The position numbers and the translations under genes are program-made. A model generated the notes under the pieces. It was not told the DNA's origin and ran no database searches. It saw only the letters and a program-made list of their open reading frames with translations. Source: Umbilicaria muhlenbergii (lineage: Eukaryota; Ascomycota; Lecanoromycetes; Umbilicariales; Umbilicariaceae). Taken from it: 64,000 nt of DNA. Shown piece by piece: positions 44,793 to 55,753 of the stretch. Numbering within the stretch: the first letter of the stretch is position 1; each line of letters opens with the position of its first letter. The stretch is taken from the NCBI GenBank assembly GCA_000611775.1, contig KK106981.1, positions 5,148,927 to 5,212,926 on the forward strand, given 5' to 3'.

Positions 44793-46604
44793 TCACACAA
44801 GGATAATGTCTTGGATCTCGCCCAGGTCTATCGCCTCTCCGTCCATGACACCATGTACGTAGGCGTCACCAATAAAAGTCCACTCTCGTTTCTCGGCCTC
44901 TCCGTGCGGACGGAGGATGTAGGGAATATCGCCCCCTTCAAATACCACGATTCGATCATCCTTCTGGGCGCTTGAAGGTGCTAGTCCCATCCATTTATAT
45001 TCATCCTTCGAGAGGAAGAATCGCCTTGAGCCTATTGACATAGATAAGCAGGTGAGAAACAGTCTGACTCTCTGATCCGAGGGATACTCCTCTGGCCTAG
45101 TTAGCCAGTTCCAGGCTGCGTCATGTGCTGCTAGAGCTGCTGGCAAGTCTTTGATGCGGACCAACTCCTCTATTGTCATCGCGTCCGGGGCTTCTGCGCC
45201 TAGAGATGAGCACAGAACCTGCCTGAAAGCGTCGTATATAGTTTCGGGAGATGTCGTGACCGTCTCATTCTGCCTCGAGCCACGATAAGGACGAACAGGA
45301 TCATCGTCGATGCGGGCAAGTTTCCTCCACCCTTGGATGATGGGTACGTCTTCGCGACTAGCCACTCTCGCTCCCCTTTCCCGGGCATCGCCGAGAGTTC
45401 TGACAGTCCCAAAAATAACACCTCGCAATGCAATCTTCCCTGGTTCGGGATATCTAACAATCGGCTTCCTTCCTCTAGACGCTCTATATTGTTTAAACTT
45501 GCTTTGTCGAACATGAAGGGTGGAGCGGATGACATCAAAAGGAACTTTCACTGTCCAATCAGGAACCCATGAAGGAAGACATCCAATCAGCGAGTCCATA
45601 CGCATTGCTTGTTCGGGAAGTACCTCACTCAGCATGTCCAAATCTTCGCGACTGTCCAACATTTTGCGCGCTACCTCTTCATACACAGCTTTGTCAGAAG
45701 CGAAGTAGTCCGGCTTGATAACTGCTGTGTGTGCTGTGTCTCCAAAACCCAAAAACCCATAGATTTTGTCTTTCGGTTCTTTACAGACCCTAAGGCGGTA
45801 GTAAGACATCTGCTCCGAAAACAGCACTGTATCTCTTGTGCTTCGGAAATAGTCCATCGTGTACAATGAGTCCATCTGGTTTATCAAATCATTCATGATA
45901 GATGCATCGCAGGACAGGAAGAATTGGCGGCAACATCTGTTGATGTGTCGGAAGAAGCCTTTGCCGAATTCGAAGAGGTGCTCTGCTGCTACCCTCCTCG
46001 GTCCGCAGACAAAAGTCAAGCGTTCGGGAAGGATGGCTTCCTGTACGGTCCAGACCCTCGTCCACCAAGGTTGTCTCAAGAAATTGGACAAGGCGATAAG
46101 TCGATTGGGCTCCACCAGCTCTGCGGATATCGAGTGCGACAATTCTGGGTTCCAATGCATTGTGTTGTCTCTGCTGAACGTTTCGATAGTGTTCAACACC
46201 TCATTTGTCTCTGCATCTATCTCCCCCAGCCACGCAAATACATCTTTAGCCTTGCGGTAAATCTCACCCATTATTGCGACTTGGCGATTGCGTTCCAATG
46301 TATCTTGCTGGTTGATACACAGGGCATCGATCCAAATGACGAATGGTCGGTCATCCCGACGCAGGTGCCGTATGGCGGCCTCGAGGTTCAAGGTGATCTG
46401 AATCGACTGTCCACCGATACTAATGGGATCAGGGGCATATTGGTTTCCCTACACATAGGAGAGAGCATCGTATTGAGGTTCATCGGTCAATAAGATAGTC
46501 GATAGGCTGCATTTGATCTCATCCGAGAAAACACCTTTCTGAATCTCAAGAAGCCTGACCCCCTTCTGTTCGAGGCTGAGCGGAGTATACAGCGCTTCAG
46601 ACAT
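44793..46604 (-). pseudogene. HET-domain (heterokaryon incompatibility) gene with a stop at the signature Trp
   Basis: A single minus-strand frame of 603 codons begins MSEALYTPLSLEQKGVRLLE, then ALSYV-stop-GNQYAPDPISIG, TLNLEAAIRHLRRDDRPFVI, WIDALCINQQDTLERNRQVA, VFAWLG, and QPWWTRVWTVQEAILPERLT: the three HET blocks. LRVCKEPKDKIYGFLGF and a long C-terminal half follow. HET proteins trigger cell death on fusion of unlike hyphae. The only lesion seen is TAG at 46449..46451 where the first block always has Trp (SYxWG), a TGG-to-TAG change. No intron removes it without losing the frame. Use of the Met at 46391 would drop the first HET block. The stop could also be a sequencing error. Confidence 0.8.
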
Positions 46605-47379
46605 GACGGCAGTATGACTTGCATAGAGGTTTTCAGCCAGCAGACCCTTTCAAGAGGAAACTGCCACGATCTTCCTTGTCAGAAGATGCATGAACTTGAC
46701 ATGCATGTCATGTGAAGTGGCAGCCTTGTGAGGCTGCAAGCTAAAACTTGATAGCACCTTAAGGCGGCCCCGTGTTACGGAATGTACATGTGCAAGGGAA
46801 GAAGAAAAGGCGCGGGTAACTAAGGTAGGCGCGCCGCGGGGTATTCCTACCTATCTACCTTACTCAGATGATCAATCACAAATAGTGTAAACAGTACAAA
46901 CGAAGACGAGAACGGTAACCGACGACCTTCAGCTCGGGGTGTGTATAATATATACCTTATGTATACACCTTAGCAGTGATGACGGAGAGAGTGACATCAT
47001 ACACGTTGACCTTGATGAGTGAGGGGGCACCCGGGGAAGTTGAGCTTAAACGCAGGAGCGGCTCGAAACACCAGAGTTCGACCGAGATAAGTTAGAAGAC
47101 GGGTTCGTGCAGGACGCACACATGTGGAACCAGCACCCATATCTAAGGTAGTGTATTCCCACCACAGTATGCTGCATCTTGGTCCCTTGCAACGAACTGT
47201 AGGCCCATTGATCGGTTTTGTGTTTTCAAGCGCGGAGCACACATGCCACCTGATTCAAGGGATATCGAGTCCATCCAAGGAATCCTCTCCCAGCCATTGG
47301 TTCGGCGTTCAATATCCTAACTTACGGTACTCTTTTGACGCTGCTGTCATAACCATAGCTTTTCCGGTGAGGAATTAGG
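46605..47379. promoter_or_regulatory. Divergent promoter, HET gene / Zn2Cys6 gene
   Basis: 775 bp between starts. A TATACCTTATGTATACACCT stretch at about 46951 is partly palindromic. No gene recognised. Confidence 0.4.
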
Positions 47380-50091
47380 ATGACTCGCCCAAAGGTGGAC
47401 CCCGACAAGAGGCAACGGACTGCGACTGCCTGCGACAGCTGTAAACGTCGAAAGCAAAAGGTTCCCTGGACCCTCTCCCGTCATGCCGATTTGCTTTTCC
47501 TTTGACCCTTCACTGGCTGTGCTGCTGACGACTCAATTCACAGTGCAATGGCGAATCTCCATGCAACACGTGCAGCAAACGGAATTTGAGTTGCTCGTAT
47601 AACCCTAGCGAACAAGGATCTTCAGACGAGCCCTCACCATCCAAGAAGCGGCGGACGCAACACGACCTCTCTGGCGATGATGAGGTCGGCCCCCATGAAA
47701 ATGTTCTTCGTGAGGCCCCGTCGCCGAATCAGGTGTCACCACGGGCGAAGCGAAAGGCTCCCACTCAATGGAATTTCTCGTCGGACGGAAACGACTCTGG
47801 CAGCGCTCCAAGAGGGTTCCCGCTCGAGCATGATGCCGAAACGCCATCCATCGAGAGTGCGGCCAGATCAATCATTCTGTTTCCTCCTGCACCTGAAGCC
47901 AAGCCGGAAGAACAGCTGGCTTCCGGTGCGACTTCAACTAGTGCCCCCGATGAGGAAGCTGATAATCACACACTGACCCGCATGCTCGAGGATCCAACAG
48001 GCAGGCTACGTTAGTCCCCCAATATGACTTCTCTGTGCCCGATCGGTGCCTCCAACCAGCAATGGGCTTGACATGGTGAGGCTGGATGGAGAGCGATGCT
48101 GACGTGTAGTCAGTGTATGTTGGTGATTCGGCGACGCTCTCCTTCCTTCAGCTGATCCGCATGATGGTCGAGACCACCGCCGGTCCATCGCCGTTCACTG
48201 TGGATCCGAGGCGGCATCGTATAATCGAGCAAAGCCTTTCTGTCCCCTCAAATACTAGGCTCACACATCTCCTTCCAGACAGGCAGACTGCTCGCATACT
48301 TATAGAGTCTTTCTTCATAAACGTAAGCAACCCTAGGTTGGCTTGCGCCTTATATTGATAAGCGCTCCTAGACCCATGGCTTGCTCCAAGTCTTTGAAAG
48401 GAAGGCTTTTGAGACTACACTGGAAAGGTGCTATTCAGATCCGCTGAGCGTTGATCCGGCATGGCTGTGCCTCCTCAACCTTGTTTTGGCTATAGGACTA
48501 GTGCTTGCGACGCCTTCGTTAGGAAGCACTGCAGACATCGTGATCAACAAGCTAAGACGGAGCGGCACCGACCGTTCAGAGATATTCTATTTCAATGCCA
48601 AGAGCTACCAAGACCCTATCGTTGGATTTGAAGACGCGGGTTTCTGGTCTATACAGGCCTTGCTCCTGATGGCTGTCTACATGCTTACAGTGTCTAAGAG
48701 GAATACAGCATCTGCATATTTCGGTAGGCATCTTACTTCAGTAATTGCGTCAGTTGCTACAATACTCACAGGATCATCTAGGCATGGCTGTACGCTCGGC
48801 CTTTGCGCTTGGCTTACACCGTCAGGAGGAAACGGCGGTTATCTTTTCACCCGAAGAGCAAGAAATACGACAGAACCTCTTGCGGTCGTTGTATGTCATG
48901 GATCGCTTTATTTCTGCGTCTCTTGGACGGCCAATTGCTATCTCCGAAGACGACTGCTCTGGCGATGCCTTGAATCCGCCGGAAACGCCCCTGTATCCTG
49001 TGCCAGGCGTGTCCGGTCAGATTAACGTCTTGGGTTTAGAAGCCGCCGTCCGCAGCTGCCAAGCCATTGGCATAATCCTCAAAAAAATCTATCAGAAGCG
49101 GAAGATATCTACCAAGTTGGCTCAAGAAATCGCTGATCAGTGTAAAATCTGGCCCAAAGCCCTGTCACCAGCGCTTCACTGGCGCCAGGCTTCACCGAGC
49201 AATCCCAGTCAGGGGATAGCTATCCTTCACGTCAACTTGTTTTATTGTCACTCGATCATTCTTCTCACCAGACCGTTCTTCCTCTATCTTCTTAACGGAG
49301 AGGTGCAGAGAGCGCGAATGGGCACAGGACCCCGTCCACCTCGCGCACAGAGTCGCATCGAGAAATTCAGCGAGGCCTGCGTGTATGCTTCCACGCACAC
49401 AATCGGCCTTGCCCAAAACGCCTTCGAAGGCCGCTACCTCCAGCGCCGCAACCCATTCGTCATGTACTTCCTCTTCGCCGCCGCGCTCATCGTGCTCTCC
49501 AACGAATTCGCCAACCTCTACCACAACGCCACGGCGGACTCCAGCGTCGAGAACTCCATCACAATCTTAAGCTACTGCGCGGAAGCCGACCCGCAAGCCC
49601 AACGTCTCGTGCACATCCTCCTCGCCCTCCGCGACGTCGTCACCAAAAAACAACGCTCGCAGAACCTCCACCCCCCGACCCTGCCCCCTCCTATGCCCAC
49701 ACCCATGACGCAGCTCCCCTTCCCAAACATCACCTCTCCCGCCCGCCCACCCGTCTCGCAACCTTCCCCACTCGGCATCATCACCACCCCACCCCTCATC
49801 GACATTCCTCTCATCCCTCCCCCAACCGCCTTCGACCAACCCCCGCCCCTCGCGCAAACCCGCCACGGCTCATTCTCCTCCCTGCTCGATCTCACCGCCG
49901 GTAATAACCCGCAGGCGGTTCGCTCGTCCGAGGACTCCTCCGCGCCCGACGAGCACATCGATTTCGACGCCCTGTGGCAGTGGCCCGCGCCTACTGCGGT
50001 GGGCACACCGAATGTGTGGGATGTAGGCGTGCAGGGCATTAGCGATAGTACCGTGCCGCTGTTTGGCATGATGGATACGAGGGGGACGTGA
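47380..50091 (+). CDS. Zn2Cys6 transcription factor with fungal-specific middle homology domain
   Basis: Five exons (47380..47460, 47544..48009, 48114..48322, 48372..48723, 48782..50091) give 805 residues. The binuclear zinc cluster is Cys18-x2-Cys21-x6-Cys28-x5-Cys34-x2-Cys37-x6-Cys44 in ACDSCKRRKQK / CNGESPCNTCSKRNLSC, interrupted by intron 1. GRLLYVGDSATLSFLQLIR is the conserved start of the middle homology region, followed by GFWSIQALLLMAVYML and GMAVRSAFALGLHRQEE, NLLRSLYVMDRFISASLGRP. The tail is Pro/Thr rich and ends PLFGMMDTRGT. Intron 1 starts GTTCCC, a weak donor. It converges with the dioxygenase gene, a plausible target. Confidence 0.9.
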
Positions 50092-50734
50092 ATTGCGGGC
50101 CCTAGATTGGGGCGGATGACTGTATTTGTAGGCTGGGAAGCGGCTAGTGGTATTGCTATATTGTTTAATGCATCTGCTCGGTATAGGGTAGACGGACGGC
50201 TTGTAGCTGGACATGGGGCCCGATGGCAGACGCCAAGGCGTGGCGGAGCGCGAGGAAGGAGTTATGGCTTATATAGGCTTTTTGTATCTTTAGATTTATG
50301 ATTGCTAGATACCCCATATTTTTTTGAGACTCGATCCGGTTGGAGCTTTTGGATGAGGTATTTAGAAGAATTTCTATAGTTGGAGCTTTTGAAAGAGGTG
50401 TTCAGAAGAACGTCGATGATGAAATTGATGTCGGGAGCCATAGCTATTACATCAAGCTACTGGTGCAACCCAACAGCTCATGATCATCTGGGAGTTACCT
50501 ACAAGCTGACAGTCCGCTCCTGCACGAGCTCAATCGCAAAGTTGATACCACACAAATGACCCGCTGGATTATGCAGGTTATATGTATATATATATCCAGA
50601 TTATGCAGGCCAGATTATGCAGGCCAGATTATGCAGACCATGTACACTCCCCACAATGCACATCGTCACCGCTATCACGCTAACAAAGCCATCACAGCAA
50701 CCTGCCCAACCCCACACCCACACCCTCGGCCCCT
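50092..50734. other. Convergent intergenic region with a 14-bp tandem repeat
   Basis: 3' flanks of the Zn2Cys6 and dioxygenase genes. The repeat is listed separately. Confidence 0.5.
50596..50637. repeat. 3 x 14-bp tandem repeat
   Basis: Two exact copies and one copy with a final change of CCAGATTATGCAGG. A partial fourth copy (GGATTATGCAGG) lies at about 50566. An alternating TA stretch stands directly before it. Confidence 0.8.
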
Positions 50735-51999
50735 TCACTTCCCATGCTTCAAACCCGCCCCAAAACTCGCACTCTCCTCCGTCGTCCCCTGCACCGAAAA
50801 CTTCCCTGCCTCCTCAAAAGACGCCAGCTTGAAATCATACGGCAACTCGAAATCGGCTTTAGGATCGCCCTTCCGCGGGAGGAAATCGACGACGAGAGAG
50901 TCTTTAACGGCGAAGACGGCGTCGTCGGTGATGTGTTTGTCGCGGCGGTCGAAGATTTGCGTTATGATGGGTTTATAGCTTGGGGCGGAGATCTAGGGAG
51001 AGGTGGGGGGGTAAGTGGGTGACTTTGCAGAGAGAGAGAAAAAGGGGAGGTGGGGGGGTTGGGGGGGTGATGACAGGGGAGTGAGTGATTGATGCGACTG
51101 AGGAGTAAATAAATAGGAGAAGAAGCAAAGGTGTGCGTACGATAAAATGGATATGAGCCGGCCTCATAGGATGTCGATCCAACAACTGCAGTAACTTCCC
51201 TGCCGGCCCGTCGAACGGGATGGGATAACTCGTCGGCCTCAGACAGTAGAACGAGTAGTTCCCATCTTTGCCCGTGGTGAAGCGTCCTCTGAGGTTGTAG
51301 TCCACCTGGTTCTCGTCCTGTTGCTCATATAGCCCGTTCGGCGCCGTATGCCAGACGTCCAGCTCGGCGCCCTCGATCGGCTCGCCCGTCAGGTAATCGG
51401 TCACGCGCCCGTGCATGAAGGTGTGGTCGCCGTCGGGGATGTTGTGAACGATGGAATCGCCCATTTGCCGGTGTGGGGCGTTGGCGCGCCAGAAGGGACC
51501 GAGGATGGCGGTGGAGGTGGGGGCATCGGGGGCGGAGGAGGCCAGTTGATAGGTTATGCTGTCGACGAGGGATTCGAGGCCGAGTATGTCGCACATTAGT
51601 TGGCCTTCGTTGCGGCGGTCGTCGGACATGCGGCCGGCTTGGTTGATCTGGCAGAAAGGAGTTTTAGTGGGTGGGCATGGGTTGGCTCTTGAGGGTTCGG
51701 AGTAGATTCACCATTTCAACACCAGCCATCCACTCGTCCACTGTGAGCTCGTTTTCACGTGCGAAGTCGTGGATGTGCTGGATTAAGCTGTGCACCACTT
51801 GGCGTACTCGTGGTGATGCTTTGGGTCCTGTTGCATTGAGCACGCTCTGGGTGAAATTGGGGTCGAACTTCATGCCTCGGGGGGTGGTCGTCGATGGATT
51901 CTCTGAGGTGCCGCTGGAGTGGCCATTCACGCCATTGATGTTAGCACTGGAGGAGCCCTCCACTGGGGCAAGAGTGAGAGGTTCCTGGAGGTCTGTCAT
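50735..51999 (-). CDS. Intradiol ring-cleavage dioxygenase (catechol / hydroxyquinol 1,2-type)
   Basis: Exons 51712..51999, 51141..51647 and 50735..50992 give 350 residues in phase. The N-terminal dioxygenase domain reads [64 protein letters not shown]. Then [10 protein letters not shown], the beta-barrel [31 protein letters not shown] (first Fe ligand Tyr), [17 protein letters not shown] (second Tyr) and RPAHIHFI (the two His ligands), and [20 protein letters not shown]. These enzymes bind ferric iron and open an aromatic diol ring between the hydroxyls to a muconate, feeding the 3-oxoadipate pathway. No signal peptide, so cytosolic. The 3' 135 bp are G-rich on the coding strand. Confidence 0.92.
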
Positions 52000-52859
52000 T
52001 GCGATTGGGGGACGGTATGACGGAAGGATGTGAAAGGAGGATGTAAGGGAGCGGTGTGAGTTATGGAAGTTAGGGCAAAGGAAGGAAAGAGCAATGGGTG
52101 TATGTAATGTCTAAAGCACCATCATGACATGATCAGGAAGCCTTCCAAAGCTTCATTTGAACCATGTGGAGATGCTTTATCCAACGCTCGACATAGCCGC
52201 TGTCTCGACGTGGGGCCATCATACTGGCGAGAGTAAATGACGTTCGGGTATAGGCTGGGATTTTGCGGGGTTGACCGTCTGCAGTCGCTTTCCGCAGGGC
52301 CGTGGATGAAGCACCTAATCGTGCCCCGCCTACTAATAATCGTTCGCTTATTAGTAGAACGATTATTAGTAGGCGGGGCACGATTAAAGCCGTCCTGCGG
52401 TGGTAAGTCACTGAAGGACTCCAGGGGGCCCCCTGATGCCGTATACACTTGAATCCGGAAGCTACTGAACATGCTGTAGCTAAGTCTTTTGTTTATTAGA
52501 TGAGTAGAGCGGCCCCCAGCAAGGAAATCTTCTCTTGTGCAACACGTTGAGTTGGCTAGGAACCACATTTGTTTGAACGACAGTTGGTGACAACCTAGAT
52601 CTAGTGGGTTTAATACTTTCCAGCACAATCTGAAGAATTGCTTTGTGACGCCAAGTTGTAAACAGTAGCGATTCCTCGGGTATAGCCAGAGATGAGTTTC
52701 GAATGGCTCTACCAGTCGTAGGGCTAGATTTCAAAATCGTTGGAGGCAATCTAAGCGCCGGGTCTTAAGCGGTAAGCGCATAGCTTGACTGAGTGGACCG
52801 ACCTCATCTGCTGCTCTCGAGTGCCATCTCCAGAATTCTGAAACGACTAGTTGCCAGCA
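52000..52859. promoter_or_regulatory. Divergent promoter region carrying a long hairpin
   Basis: 860 bp between the dioxygenase and NDUFS5 starts, with the 71-bp hairpin listed separately. No gene recognised. Confidence 0.5.
52316..52386. repeat. 71-bp hairpin with perfect 30-bp arms
   Basis: Arms 52316..52345 and 52357..52386 are perfect complements (beginning TAATCGTGCCCCGCCTACTA) around an 11-nt loop that contains a further TTATTAGTA match. Flanks continue the symmetry imperfectly (CCGCAGG on the left, CCTGCGG on the right). No coding, no recognised transposon ends or target duplication. Confidence 0.9.
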
Positions 52860-53361
52860 ATGTCTTCGGGATACGGACTCGCCGGTGGTAAGTATCCATC
52901 TTGTCGGTTGAGGAGTATCGGAGGAGAGCTTGACGTAGTTGCTACACTCTAACGTTCCAGAGCTGATTTGAGCTTCTTCAATCCAGGTCCCTCGCGGTGT
53001 TTTCCATTCTGGCAAGAGCTGTTGGCTTGCTACGTCGTCAATACCAGCACCGACGATGTTTCAGGCGCCAAGAAGTGCCTGCCGGTAATGGAGGATTACT
53101 ACGAGTGCTTGCACCACAAGAAAGAGGTGAGCCAGAATTCTCCTGCCTTCCTTGGACCGGCGCATTCGGAGTACTTCGCGGATACATGTTGATGCTCACT
53201 ATCTCGTCTCACAGGCCGCGAGAACGAGAGCTTTACAACAAGCGTATCGAAGGGCAATGACCCAGCACCCTAGAGAGAATGAGCCGAGGGTAGGCACGAT
53301 CAGGAATCTTGGGCTGTTGGACCACGAGGAGGATACGAAGAGTGTGCTGGATTCGAAATAG
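52860..53361 (+). CDS. NDUFS5: Complex I 15-kDa subunit, NDUFS5-like
   Basis: Exons 52860..52887, 52963..53126 and 53215..53361 give 112 residues. MSSGYGLAGADLSFFNPGPS leads to a twin CX9C fold: Cys22-x9-Cys32 (CFPFWQELLAC) and Cys48-x9-Cys58 (CLPVMEDYYEC), then HHKKEAARTRALQQAYRRAM and an acidic tail. This is the CHCH-type accessory subunit of mitochondrial NADH dehydrogenase, oxidised in the intermembrane space by the Mia40 route. The first junction uses the acceptor CCAGAG; the alternative CCAG breaks the frame. Confidence 0.9.
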
Positions 53362-53642
53362 AGTTGGTTCTGATTTGCGTGCAATCAGGCGTTTGGAAGT
53401 ATACTCAGATGGTCTTACAATTTTAGACACAGTGAATGTCTGATGTGTACTCGTATCGAAATTCTGAAACTTCAAGCGCGGAATTGATTGACGAGTTTAC
53501 TTCACCTATGGGATGTGACTCACATTGAGTATAAAGGAGCATTGATTTCTGCACCTCGACTGTGTTCTAGGTTATCACATAATTTCTTAGCGACATCACA
53601 TTATATCAACATTAGTCCGTACACAAAACGAGATCGCCAGTC
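53362..53642. other. Tandem-gene spacer
   Basis: NDUFS5 3' flank and promoter of the BTB gene. Nothing else seen. Confidence 0.5.
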
Positions 53643-54799
53643 ATGGATGCTGACAAGTTCTGCGAGTAAGTCTTGGCCAGACTGCGAACGGTAACCTAAG
53701 CTGACAGGCGTCTAGGCTGCTTACTGGAGACATGGTCGACGTCTATGTTGGACCAGAAGGCCACCACTACCGTCTATCATTGAAGCTCCTATCTCGTCAC
53801 TCCTCCTACTTCGACAGAGCCTTCAACGGTGACTTCAAAGAGGGAGCGACAAAGAGACTGGATTTACTAGATGATGATATCCATGCGTTCAACCTACTTG
53901 TCAAATGGATCTACACTGGGCAAGTCAACACTCCGAAGCGCCATGACACCGCCAAATCTGCAAAAGCCTTTACCGAGGACGATGCGACTGGTACGACCTC
54001 AGTGCCAATACAATCTTCGCACATACGCACGCCATTTGATCTGTTCTCATCATGCAATGTTCCTGTAGCAACAAAGCTGTCTGGCTCGGATGATGGAGCG
54101 GAACAAGAGCTTTGTCCAGTCAACACCGGATCACATCTGAAACTATATGTACTTGCCGACAAACTCGGTATGCCGATGCTCAAGAACCAGACAATCGATG
54201 CCATCATCCGAGCTGGTTACTACACTGAGGGCCCCGACAACGGTATATGGGGCCAAGGACTGCGCACCTCGTCCTACATTCGCTTCCACCCAGAGACGAT
54301 CATCTGGATATATGAGAATACTCTACCAGGTAGTCCGTTACGCAAACTTGCGTCAACGTCAGCAGCTTACTGCATATTACTGAGAAGAGCGAATGTCAGC
54401 CATTATGAGGAGTGTCTGGGCGGAGAATTCGTCATTGACCTTGTCAATGCCATGCAGGAGAACGCAGACAACTCGACTCTCTCGCAAAAACCCATCCTCG
54501 AAGGCCATGGCATCTATCATGACCGCCGGGATGAAGTATGTACGGCCAACGCTGCAGGGGAGATGTCGGGTGTTGATCGACTGCACCAGTTGAGTCCCGC
54601 AGCCAAGTTTGTGTTGGAGGAAATCGAAGATAACTCGGCCCTCGGTTTCCATGTGACTGTGCAGAAGTTAGTAAGCCGGTCGTCGTACGATGTGGTGGAA
54701 GTCAAGAAGGCAGTGGATGAATTGTTGAAAGCTGGATTGATTCCCAATTCGGTCAATGACGATACCGGGGAAATAAGTGGCTTCGTTCCGGTTTTTTAG
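53643..54799 (+). CDS. BTB/POZ domain protein C
   Basis: Exons 53643..53665 and 53716..54799 give 368 residues. This is a clearer BTB domain than the other two: LLTGDMVDVYVGPEGHHYRL, SLKLLSRHSSYFDRAFNGDF, KEGATKRLDLLDDDIHAFNL, LVKWIYTGQ, with a 50-residue insertion before LKLYVLADKLGMPMLKNQTI. The C-terminal 70 residues, KFVLEEIEDNSALGFHVTVQ then YDVVEVKKAVDELLKAGLIP, resemble a small winged-helix such as the RPA2 or Dpb-type C-terminal domain; that part is tentative. Fungal BTB proteins of this short type are mostly of unknown role. Confidence 0.82.
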
Positions 54800-55753
54800 T
54801 TGAGTAGGGGTGGCTCTGTTGTAAGACTTGGGCAGTGTTGCTGATGATATTTCGAGGTACGATCCCATATTCGAGGCCCTTCGACAATAGCTTTGAACAG
54901 CAGACTGACCTGAACGTTGCTAGCACCGTGCGGACCCCTATATCTCCAAGAGGGCGTCCACCAAGTTCCTCGACCTACATCTCTTGATATGAAGAAAGGG
55001 CTCATTGCAGTAATACCTCCGGCTCAATCTCTATATTGAAGTCATCCGCTGGCGGCTGAACTGTTAGCTTGTTTGTAGCTGGTCCTACATGCTTCCAAAG
55101 TAGCGATCCCAGTCATGGTTAAGTAATCTTAAATAAAGCTTTATAGTTGTTAAAACTGGTTGCCAGTCATTGCATGTCTTTACTTCCTGTCTTCTAACTG
55201 TGAGACTTACCACAAGCAATTAAGGTCATCCTTTCGACACAATAGCAATATCTCCCCAGTAGAACCAATCCGCAATGCCTTTAGATGACGCATAACTCCT
55301 GATCATCAATCGCTGTTCACGTTCCTTCAATGACGCCAGACACACCTCTCAGACATAGAGCCGTGCATTCTCTGGTTGTAAGCAAATAACGACTGGAGCC
55401 CAGTCGTACTACTCTAAATCCCGTAATCTCGCGCCCGGCTTCCACATAGACATCTTATCAATGCCACAAAGTCCCCAGATACTATTCTCAAAACCAGCCA
55501 GCCGTTTATCTCAACGGGTATACCCAACCCTAAACGCCCCTTGAATGCCGACACCTAAATAGACGCCATCTCGGCCCCCAAGCACACGCCCCATACGCCC
55601 TCCCCTGTACCCCTCCCTCCAACCCCCCTCATTGTCATCCCTCACTTCCCCCCCCTTTCCATACTACCTTCCCCCTCTATCCTATGTCCCCCTACGCCTC
55701 TCCCTTCCCCCTTGCCCCCTCCCCTCACCCTGTCTCTTATACACATCTTTCCT
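54800..55753. other. Convergent region; C-rich end includes a Tn5 mosaic end
   Basis: BTB gene 3' flank, then AT-balanced sequence, then a very C-rich block from about 55580. The synthetic 19-mer at 55730..55748 is listed separately; sequence continuity around it should be doubted. Confidence 0.6.
55730..55748. other. Exact Tn5 mosaic-end (transposase library adapter) sequence
   Basis: CTGTCTCTTATACACATCT is identical over all 19 bp to the engineered Tn5 mosaic end, a hybrid of the natural IS50 outer and inner ends that is used in tagmentation libraries. A chance match in 64 kb is very unlikely. It lies 5 bp from the MED10 stop, in a C-rich tract where short reads would be few. Confidence 0.95.

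Noticed and set aside
46430-46470. A short intron removing the HET stop
   Set aside because: The only GT..AG pair is about 35 nt and breaks the frame and the conserved block.
55730-55748. Natural IS50/Tn5 insertion end
   Set aside because: The natural outer and inner ends differ from this sequence at several positions; only the engineered mosaic end matches fully.
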